DNA of 5,070 bases. Origin: an uncultured Oscillospiraceae bacterium. GTDB taxonomy: Bacteria; Bacillota; Clostridia; Oscillospirales; Acutalibacteraceae. The translations under genes and the position numbers were made by a program. The notes beneath the pieces were generated by a model that was given only the letters and a program-made list of their open reading frames with translations, was not told the DNA's origin and ran no database searches. The stretch lies in assembly GCA_900552605.1 (NCBI GenBank), contig USAR01000128.1, positions 1 through 5,070 of the forward strand, written 5' to 3'. Shown one piece after another: positions 1-5,070 of this stretch (within the stretch, counting starts at the first letter, position 1; every line of letters begins with the position of its first letter).

Positions 1-135
1 TTCCGGTTTGCGTGCGGCTTTCAAACCTCTTTGTTGCCGGTGATTTTTAAAAATCGGGATTTGAAAAAAGCGGTTGCGCTGTGGCGCAGTGACGACGGAG
101 TTGCTGCTGCAGGGCGTGGGCTTTATGCGATTTAA
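1..135 (+). CDS. C-terminal fragment of an unidentified protein (5' end off window)
   Basis: Frame 1 is open from the first base to a TAA at 133-135, giving 44 residues. The other two plus-strand frames stop within the first ~50 bases. The fragment starts FRFACGFQTSLLP and ends GRGLYAI. It has a basic KNRDLKKAV stretch and a tryptophan, and looks like a soluble globular C-terminus rather than a membrane segment. I do not recognise the family. Two things support it as a real gene end: its composition resembles normal protein, and a terminator-like hairpin with a plus-strand T-tract follows about 80 bases later. It would converge on the citrate/isocitrate operon. At this length, chance openness cannot be excluded. 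Confidence 0.5.
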   Translation, partial: FRFACGFQTSLLPVIFKNRDLKKAVALWRSDDGVAAAGRGLYAI

Positions 136-212
136 AAGCTGAGAAGAAAGCAAGCAAAGTGTAAAAGCAAACATTCTTTTGACGAAGCTTTGCAAGCCGA
201 CAAAAGAAAAAT
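136..212. other. short intergenic stretch between converging genes
   Basis: This is A-rich, purine-heavy sequence with no credible gene. An imperfect inverted repeat lies at 176-206: the arms CTTTTG and CAAAAG enclose further short pairs with an A/A mismatch and a 2-nt bulge. It lacks a T-tract on either strand, so it is not called a terminator. It may be mRNA tail structure of either converging transcript. Confidence 0.45.
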
Positions 213-261
213 AAAAAGACCTTGGCGGCGTTTGTAACGAAAGCGTCGCCAAGGTCTTTTT
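213..261. terminator. bidirectional intrinsic (Rho-independent) terminator
   Basis: Bases 213-230 and 244-261 form an 18-bp inverted repeat with one non-Watson-Crick position, a G/T wobble. The core GACCTTGGCG pairs with CGCCAAGGTC. The stem can extend three more pairs inward (231-233 with 241-243, one of them a wobble), leaving a 7-nt loop GTAACGA. On the minus strand the stem ends in TCTTTTTATTTTTC, a good U-tract, and starts 25 nt after the isocitrate dehydrogenase stop. On the plus strand it ends in TCTTTTT, after the frame that closes at 135. It therefore suits termination of both converging transcripts. Confidence 0.9.
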
Positions 262-286
262 CAGTTATTAAGAAATTGCCGTTTGC

Positions 287-1435
287 TCAAAGCGATTTAA
301 CAGTCTCAATAACGTAGTCTGCAAAATCGCGGCAGGTTGCGCCGTTTTTGTCGCCTGTAACGATTAGCTTTTTCTCGCTCTCGGTGCAGATATGCATCGC
401 TTTTGCAAGCTTTTCGGCAGCCTGCGGTTTTGCAATGTGCCTCAGCAGCATCTCAAGCGCCTTAAAAATGCTTGATGGATTTGCATAATCGCCGAGACCC
501 TCTTCAAGCATACGAGGAGCAGTGCCGTGGATAGCTTCAAACATTGCGTATTTATCGCCGATGTTCGCGCTTCCTGCAGTGCCGACGCCGCCTTGCAGCT
601 GTGCGGCTTCGTCGGTTATAATGTCGCCGTAAAGGTTAGGCAGCACAAACACTTGAAATTTACTCCTGACAGCAGGGTTAACAAGGTTTGCGGTCATTAT
701 GTCGATATACCAATCCTCAGCGGTGATTTCGGGATACTCCGCTGCAACCTCGTGCGCAATTGCGGAAAATTTGCCGTCGGTTTTTTTCATAATGTTGGCT
801 TTTGTAACAATTGCAACGTTGGTTTTGCCGTTAGCCTTTGCATATTCGAAGGCTGCCTTGCAGATGCGGCGGGTGCCGGCGTTTGTTGTAACCTTAAAAT
901 CCATTGCAAGCTTTTCGGGAAGCTCTATGCCTCGGCTGCCCAACACATATTCGCCCTCGGTATTTTCACGGTAGAATACCCAATCGATATTTTCGTCGGG
1001 TATTGTAACGGGTCGCACATTGGCATAAAGGTCAAGCTCGCGGCGAAGCGCCACGTTTGCGCTTTCCATTGTGCCGCCCTTCGGCGTTGTTGTGGGACCT
1101 TTAAGCAGTACATCGCACTGTTTTATCTGCTTTAGGGTTTCAGGGGGTATTGCAACACCGAGAGAGAGTCTGTTTTCAATTGTCAATCCATCAATTTCGC
1201 GCAGCTCGATTTCGCCGTTTGCAATCTCATTTTGAAGCAGCTCTTCCGCAAGGCGTTTTGCTTCTTTCACAATGATGGGGCCGATGCCGTCGCCGCCGCA
1301 CACGCCTACAGTTATTTTTTCGGCTTTTGCAAAATCCGTTGCCTTGCCGCCTTTTTCCATTTCGTTTTCGCGCGCAAGCTGTTCTTCAAGCAGTGTGCGG
1401 AATTTTTCCACCGCGTCGTTAATATAGTTTTCCAT
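287..1435 (-). CDS. icd: isocitrate dehydrogenase (isocitrate/isopropylmalate dehydrogenase family)
   Basis: This 382-aa enzyme probably oxidatively decarboxylates isocitrate to 2-oxoglutarate and CO2 in the cytoplasm. After a charged, helix-prone N-terminus (about residues 1-38) comes the family GDGIG motif (48-52). The substrate loop reads SANVALRRELDLY, with Ser125, Asn127, Arg131 and Arg141. The Ser-x-Asn pattern matches isocitrate dehydrogenases (E. coli Ser113/Asn115), not the Leu-rich loop of isopropylmalate dehydrogenase. RENTEGEY holds the catalytic-type Tyr163. Lys212 lies in VTKANIMK. Asp245, and Asp271 and Asp275 in NLYGDIITDEA, are the metal ligands. In HGTAPRM (303-309), Arg308 and Met309 occupy the positions of E. 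coli Lys344/Tyr345 (NADP type) or Asp/Ile (NAD type), so the cofactor is uncertain. The ATG at 1435 is chosen over an in-frame TTG at 1462 because AAGGAG lies 10 nt upstream; the TTG would lie before that ribosome binding site and inside the aconitase gene. It is the last gene of the operon, 1 nt after aconitase. Confidence 0.93.
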   Translation of the reverse strand: MENYINDAVEKFRTLLEEQLARENEMEKGGKATDFAKAEKITVGVCGGDGIGPIIVKEAKRLAEELLQNEIANGEIELREIDGLTIENRLSLGVAIPPETLKQIKQCDVLLKGPTTTPKGGTMESANVALRRELDLYANVRPVTIPDENIDWVFYRENTEGEYVLGSRGIELPEKLAMDFKVTTNAGTRRICKAAFEYAKANGKTNVAIVTKANIMKKTDGKFSAIAHEVAAEYPEITAEDWYIDIMTANLVNPAVRSKFQVFVLPNLYGDIITDEAAQLQGGVGTAGSANIGDKYAMFEAIHGTAPRMLEEGLGDYANPSSIFKALEMLLRHIAKPQAAEKLAKAMHICTESEKKLIVTGDKNGATCRDFADYVIETVKSL

Positions 1436-1436
1436 A

Positions 1437-3365
1437 TCAGCCGTTCTCCTTTGTATATTCAAGCAGGCTGCCTGCTTTCAAAATGCCCTTTTGACGCTCT
1501 GTAAAATCTGCAGAAAGAGCAAACTGTTCACCTGTTGTTTCGTCGGTCATAATGATCTCTTTGCTGTCCATTCCCTTAAATATGCCGTTGAGACTCAGGC
1601 GGTCGCCTTGCGATATCTTATCATAATCGTCGGGATTTTTAAAGGTCAGCGGCATAATTCCGGCGTTTATAAGGTTTGCAATGTGGATTCTTGCAAAGCT
1701 CTTTGTAATAACGGCACGTATGCCGAGATACATAGGCACGAGCGCGGCGTGCTCTCTTGATGAGCCCTGACCGTAGTTGCTGCCGCCGACAATAATACCT
1801 GTTCCTGCTTTCTTTGCGCGCTCGGGGAAGGTTTCATCGCACACCGCAAAGCAGAACTGCGAAAGGTGCGGTATATTGGAGCGGTAGGGAAGAATCTTTG
1901 CTCCGGCAGGCATAATGTGATCGGTTGTAATATTATCTCCGACTTTAAGCACAAGCTCTGCGGAAAGTGAATCTTGCTGCGGTTTTGCTTTCGGGAATTC
2001 TTTAATGTTTGGTCCGCGCAAAACCTCAACATTTGCCGCGTCTTCCGGGGCGGCAGGAGCGATAACTGCCGTGTCGTTAATCTTAAATGCATCGGGCATT
2101 GTTATCTTCGGCATTTCGCCAAGCAGCCTCGGGTCGGTAATCTCGCCTGTAAGCGCTGCGGCAACTGCCGTTTCGGGAGATACCAAATAAACCTGACCGT
2201 CCTTTGTGCCGCTTCTGCCGTGGAAGTTACGGTTAAATGTGCGCAGGCTTACGCCGCCTGAATTCGGTGAAAAGCCCATTCCGATGCAAGGACCGCAAGC
2301 GCACTCAAGCACTCTCGCGCCGGCTGCTATAATATCGGAAAGTGCGCCGCAATCGGCAAGCATAGAGAAAACCTGCTTTGAACCGGGCGATACGGAAAGG
2401 CTTACGCTGTCTTTTATGGTTTTGCCTTTAAGCAGTGCGGCAACCTTAAGCATATCCTGCAGCGATGAGTTTGTGCAGGAGCCAATGCAGACCTGGTCTA
2501 CCTTTGTGCCTTTAAGCGATTCAACAGTAACAACATTATCGGGACTGTGCGGACAGGCAATCATCGGTTTAAGCTCGGAAAGATTTATATCTATGACCTT
2601 GTCGTAAACCGCGTCGTCGTCGCTGCAAAGCGCAACATAGTCTTGCTCTCTGCCCTCGCGGCGGAGAAAGTCGCGAGTGATTTCATCCGACGGAAAAATT
2701 GAAGTGGTGGCTCCAAGCTCTGTGCCCATATTTGTGATGGTTGCACGTTCGGGAACCGAGAGAGTTTTAATGCCCTCACCGCCCCACTCGATAATTGCGC
2801 CGACGCCGCCCTTAACCGAGAGGATACGAAGCAGCTCAAGGCTCACGTCCTTAGCGGTTACAAAATCATTAAGCTTGCCTGTGAGGTTGATCTTATACAT
2901 TTTGGGACAGGTTATGTAGTATGCGCCGCCGCCCATTGCAACGGCAACATCGAGACCGCCTGCGCCGAAAGCCAGCATACCGATGCCTCCGCCTGTCGGC
3001 GTGTGGCTGTCTGAGCCGATAAGGGTCTTGCCGGGAATTCCGAAACGCTCAAGATGTACCTGATGGCAAATGCCGTTGCCGGGACGTGAGAAATAAATGC
3101 CGTGCTTTTTGGCAACCGACTGAATATAGCGGTGGTCGTCGGCGTTTTCAAAGCCGGATTGCAAGGTGTTGTGGTCAATATATGCAACGCTGCGCTCGGT
3201 TTTAACACGGTCTATACCCATTGTTTCAAATTCAAGGTAAGCCATTGTGCCGGTTGCGTCCTGAGTGAGTGTTTGGTCTATGCGAATAGATATTTCGCTG
3301 CCGGTTTTAAGCTCTCCCGAAACCAAGTGATTTTTAAGTATTTTTTGCGCAATTGTAAGTCCCAT
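1437..3365 (-). CDS. acn: aconitate hydratase (aconitase), 4Fe-4S enzyme
   Basis: This complete 642-aa aconitase isomerises citrate to isocitrate via cis-aconitate. The length and motifs fit the compact mitochondrial-like/'Aquifex-type' bacterial group rather than the ~900-aa AcnA or AcnB. The [4Fe-4S] ligands are Cys297 in CIGSCTNSS and Cys357 and Cys360 in CACGPCIG. Other active-site motifs are QDATGTMA (35-42), DHN (64-66), DSHTPTGGG (119-127) and NRNFHGR (378-384, with two substrate-type arginines). The C-terminal swivel domain holds GDNITTDHIMPAG (476-488), GSNYGQGSSREHA (528-540, with the catalytic-type Ser535 and Arg537) and SFARIH (556-561). All key residues are present and there is no frameshift. 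The ATG at 3365 is preceded by AAAGGAGG, 9 nt upstream. The gene follows the GntR stop by 1 nt and precedes isocitrate dehydrogenase by 1 nt. Its substrate is the product of the first gene, which argues for aconitase over isopropylmalate or homoaconitase activity. Confidence 0.95.
   Translation of the reverse strand: MGLTIAQKILKNHLVSGELKTGSEISIRIDQTLTQDATGTMAYLEFETMGIDRVKTERSVAYIDHNTLQSGFENADDHRYIQSVAKKHGIYFSRPGNGICHQVHLERFGIPGKTLIGSDSHTPTGGGIGMLAFGAGGLDVAVAMGGGAYYITCPKMYKINLTGKLNDFVTAKDVSLELLRILSVKGGVGAIIEWGGEGIKTLSVPERATITNMGTELGATTSIFPSDEITRDFLRREGREQDYVALCSDDDAVYDKVIDINLSELKPMIACPHSPDNVVTVESLKGTKVDQVCIGSCTNSSLQDMLKVAALLKGKTIKDSVSLSVSPGSKQVFSMLADCGALSDIIAAGARVLECACGPCIGMGFSPNSGGVSLRTFNRNFHGRSGTKDGQVYLVSPETAVAAALTGEITDPRLLGEMPKITMPDAFKINDTAVIAPAAPEDAANVEVLRGPNIKEFPKAKPQQDSLSAELVLKVGDNITTDHIMPAGAKILPYRSNIPHLSQFCFAVCDETFPERAKKAGTGIIVGGSNYGQGSSREHAALVPMYLGIRAVITKSFARIHIANLINAGIMPLTFKNPDDYDKISQGDRLSLNGIFKGMDSKEIIMTDETTGEQFALSADFTERQKGILKAGSLLEYTKENG
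1446..1451 (-). promoter_or_regulatory. ribosome binding site of isocitrate dehydrogenase
   Basis: AAGGAG lies 10 nt before the ATG at 1435, inside the last codons of aconitase (Lys-Glu). The junction reads TGA-T-ATG. The site decides the start codon and implies translational coupling to aconitase. Confidence 0.8.
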
Positions 3366-3366
3366 T

Positions 3367-4017
3367 TCAAATATCCTCCTTTAAAAGAATGCGTTTTTGT
3401 GCATTTTCAATGTGCTTTGTCGCGGCTTTTTCGGCAGCGGCTTCGTTGTGCGATTTTATAGCTTCAAAAATTTTTGTGTGCTCTAAAAGAGAAACCTCGG
3501 CGTTGCCGTGGTTTGCAACGGAAGTGCGCCTGTATTTCTGCGTTTTGCGGTGCAGCGGAAAAAGCGTGTCGTAAAACACGGTGCTGCCTGAGAACAGGTA
3601 CATCTGCTCGTGAAAGCGGCTGTCCATAATTCTTATGTTGTCAACATTGTCACGGCTGATGTAAAACTCCTGTAATTCAAGTGTTTCACCAAGTGTTTTA
3701 AGCTGTTCGTCGGTAATGTTTTTTGCACATTCCGCCGCTGCCATTCCCTCAATTTTCAGGCGGATTTTGAAAATATCGCGAACATCCTGACGGGTTATGC
3801 CGAGCACAACACTGCCTTTAGGTTTGTCCTCAATAAGGTGCTCCTGCGAGAGTCGGTGCAGAGCCTCGCGAATCGGGGTGCGGCTCACTCCGAGCTCCTC
3901 GCTGAGTCTCAGCTCTGTGATAAGCTCACCGCGCGGATATTTACCGCTCAGAATATCGTTCTCAAGCCTTTCGAATATCTGCTCGGCAAGGGAAATGCTT
4001 TTGTGATTGTATTCCAT
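3367..4017 (-). CDS. GntR-family transcriptional regulator, FadR/FCD type
   Basis: This 216-aa DNA-binding regulator has the usual FadR-subfamily length. The N-terminal winged helix-turn-helix covers about residues 8-74. It shows the family signature LSEELGVSRTPIREALHRL (38-56) and a wing around KPKGSVV. The all-helical FCD effector domain covers about 78-210. It carries a probable metal site: Asp132 and His136 (DSRFH), His180 (LEHTKIFEAI) and His202 (KHIENA). FCD domains with this Asp/His set bind a divalent metal together with a small carboxylic acid. The ATG at 4017 is preferred over an in-frame TTG at 4032, because GGAGG at 4026-4030 is well placed for the ATG and overlaps the first codons of the longer form. 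It lies between citrate synthase (18-nt gap) and aconitase (1-nt gap), so it probably controls this operon in response to a pathway acid such as citrate or 2-oxoglutarate. The ligand and the sign of regulation are inference. Confidence 0.92.
   Translation of the reverse strand: MEYNHKSISLAEQIFERLENDILSGKYPRGELITELRLSEELGVSRTPIREALHRLSQEHLIEDKPKGSVVLGITRQDVRDIFKIRLKIEGMAAAECAKNITDEQLKTLGETLELQEFYISRDNVDNIRIMDSRFHEQMYLFSGSTVFYDTLFPLHRKTQKYRRTSVANHGNAEVSLLEHTKIFEAIKSHNEAAAEKAATKHIENAQKRILLKEDI
3375..3382 (-). promoter_or_regulatory. ribosome binding site of aconitase
   Basis: AAAGGAGG, a near-perfect anti-16S match, lies 9 nt before the aconitase ATG. It sits inside the last codons of the GntR gene (Lys-Glu-Asp). 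The stop/start junction is TGA-A-ATG, so ribosomes finishing the regulator can reinitiate on aconitase. Confidence 0.85.
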
Positions 4018-4025
4018 TAAAAAGC

Positions 4026-4030
4026 CCTCC
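4026..4030 (-). promoter_or_regulatory. ribosome binding site of the GntR regulator
   Basis: GGAGG (part of GGAGGG) lies 8 nt before the ATG at 4017, in the 18-nt gap after the citrate synthase TAA. It sets the start: the alternative TTG at 4032 would lie upstream of it and has no comparable site of its own. Confidence 0.8.
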
Positions 4031-4035
4031 AAAAC

Positions 4036-5070
4036 TTACGGTCTGCGGTATTTGCCGCCCGAGATTATCTCTATCTGTTCTTCAATTTCGTGCGGAGAAA
4101 GGTTTGTTTGTCTGCCATCGTTATAAAGTCCGTCTATCCATTTTTTTGTTTCAACTACAATGTCATCGCGCTTGCTTACCGCATCTTTTCCCGTAAGACA
4201 GTAGTTTTCGTTTATCCAATAAGCGATTCCGGCAAGTCCCGAGTTTTGACCCAGCATAACAGAGGTTGGGCGGTTAAGCAGCTTTTTGGTGTTGAAAATA
4301 TTGTATATTTCCTCGTCCTTAAGCAGTCCGTCCGCGTGAATACCGGCTCTTGTAACATTGAAATTCTTGCCGACAAACGGGGTCATTTCAGGAACCTCAT
4401 AGCCTATAACGCGCTTATAATAATCGGCGATCTCAGTAATAACGGTGGTGTCCATTCCGTCAAGGCTGCCTCTAAGTGATGCATATTCGAAAACCATTGC
4501 TTCAAGCGGAATGTTGCCCGTGCGCTCGCCGATACCGAGCAGCGAGCAGTTGACCGCAGACGCACCGTAAAGCCACGCAGTGGTGGCATTTGTTACCGCT
4601 TTGTAAAAATCGTTGTGACCGTGCCATTCAAGCATTTCGCTCGGCACGTCGGAATAATGCTGCAAGCCGTAAATAATGCCCGGCACGCTGCGCGGAAGAG
4701 CAACCTCAGAATAGGGAATACCGTAGCCCATAGTGTCGCACGCACGGATCTTAACGGGAATACCTGCGTCTCTTGACATCTTCATAAGCTCATTTACAAA
4801 GGGCACTACAAAGCCGTAAAAGTCGGCTCTTGTGATATCCTCAAGGTGGCAGCGCGGCATAACACCCGCTTCAAATGCATCGCCAACGGCGGCAAGGTAA
4901 TGTTCCATTGCCTGTTTTCTTGTCATTTTAAGCTTTTTGAAAATATGATAATCACTGCACGAAACCAAGATGCCCGTTTCTCGAATGCCGAGATCACGCA
5001 CCAGCTTAAAATCTTCACGACTCGCCCTTATCCACGTAGTAATCTCGGGGAATTTAAGACCGAGCTCCTT
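4036..5070 (-). CDS. putative Re-citrate synthase, homocitrate/isopropylmalate synthase-like (N-terminus off window)
   Basis: The frame is open from the right edge to TAA at 4036-4038, giving 344 visible residues. It belongs to the HMGL-like (DRE-TIM barrel) family of acyl-CoA aldol-condensing enzymes. Counting from the edge, it shows CHLEDITRAD (74-83), CDTMGYG (111-117), HGHND (150-154, metal-binding His150 and His152), GIGERTGN (179-186), GIHADG (243-248) and GQNSG (274-278). Re-citrate synthases of clostridia (known from Clostridium kluyveri) are ~450 aa and belong to this family, so about 100 N-terminal residues, including the usual first catalytic Arg/metal motif, are outside the window. 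A GTG at 5001 is not the start: family-like sequence (PEITTWIRASREDFKLV) continues upstream of it in frame. Sequence alone leaves homocitrate or isopropylmalate synthase possible. The aconitase and isocitrate dehydrogenase downstream favour condensation of acetyl-CoA with oxaloacetate to citrate. No LeuA-type regulatory domain follows. Confidence 0.85.
   Translation of the reverse strand, partial: KELGLKFPEITTWIRASREDFKLVRDLGIRETGILVSCSDYHIFKKLKMTRKQAMEHYLAAVGDAFEAGVMPRCHLEDITRADFYGFVVPFVNELMKMSRDAGIPVKIRACDTMGYGIPYSEVALPRSVPGIIYGLQHYSDVPSEMLEWHGHNDFYKAVTNATTAWLYGASAVNCSLLGIGERTGNIPLEAMVFEYASLRGSLDGMDTTVITEIADYYKRVIGYEVPEMTPFVGKNFNVTRAGIHADGLLKDEEIYNIFNTKKLLNRPTSVMLGQNSGLAGIAYWINENYCLTGKDAVSKRDDIVVETKKWIDGLYNDGRQTNLSPHEIEEQIEIISGGKYRRP

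Noticed and set aside
176..206. Imperfect hairpin CTTTTG...CAAAAG as a second terminator
   Set aside because: The stem is interrupted by a mismatch and a bulge, and neither strand has a T-tract after it. The neighbouring 213-261 hairpin is a much better terminator.
527..1135. Long plus-strand open frame opposite isocitrate dehydrogenase (202 codons)
   Set aside because: It is antisense to a gene with every catalytic motif intact. Its translation is cysteine- and phenylalanine-rich with no recognisable domain, as expected of a shadow frame.
1433..1462. TTG at 1462 as start of isocitrate dehydrogenase (391-aa form)
   Set aside because: It would overlap the end of aconitase, and the AAGGAG site lies downstream of it. 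The ATG at 1435 fits both spacing and codon type.
2206..2607. Plus-strand open frame opposite aconitase (133 codons)
   Set aside because: It lies entirely antisense to the conserved Fe-S region of aconitase, and its serine/proline/threonine-rich translation has no domain. It is a shadow frame.
4015..4032. TTG at 4032 as start of the GntR regulator (221-aa form)
   Set aside because: The GGAGG ribosome binding site overlaps this TTG's first codons and is correctly spaced only for the ATG at 4017.
4090..4479. Plus-strand open frame opposite the citrate synthase gene (129 codons)
   Set aside because: It is antisense to conserved HMGL-family sequence and has no domain of its own.
4999..5001. GTG at 5001 as start of the citrate synthase gene
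   Set aside because: The frame stays open to the window edge with family-like sequence (PEITTWIRASREDFKLV), so this is an internal valine codon of a truncated gene.

Overview
The window suggests an anaerobic Firmicute of the class Clostridia. The evidence is strong AAAGGAGG/GGAGGG-type ribosome binding sites, ordinary moderate-GC codon use, and a citrate synthase of the homocitrate-synthase-like (Re-face) fold in place of the usual Si-citrate synthase. No genus can be assigned from the sequence alone.

Almost all of the window (287-5070) is one minus-strand operon, read from right to left. It begins with the 3' part of a putative Re-citrate synthase, whose first ~100 residues lie beyond the right edge. 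Next come a GntR-family regulator with an FCD ligand-binding domain, a complete 642-aa aconitase and a 382-aa isocitrate dehydrogenase. The gaps are 18, 1 and 1 nt. Each internal gene has a good Shine-Dalgarno sequence; for the last two it lies inside the end of the preceding gene. There is no room for a conventional internal promoter in the two 1-nt gaps, so the promoter is probably upstream of the citrate synthase, off the window.

The three enzymes together convert oxaloacetate and acetyl-CoA to citrate, isocitrate and 2-oxoglutarate. This is the oxidative arm of an incomplete TCA cycle, which in anaerobes usually supplies 2-oxoglutarate for glutamate synthesis. The embedded regulator is probably a local controller of this arm, plausibly sensing one of its carboxylic acids.

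The left end holds a plus-strand reading frame that ends at 135 (an unidentified C-terminal fragment), a short non-coding stretch, and a long hairpin at 213-261. The hairpin has T-tracts on both strands and probably terminates both converging transcripts.

Most of the window is recognisable central metabolism. The points most worth a second look are the regulator inserted between citrate synthase and aconitase, and the unusual cofactor-site residues of the isocitrate dehydrogenase. I see no mobile element, CRISPR array, tRNA or rRNA.
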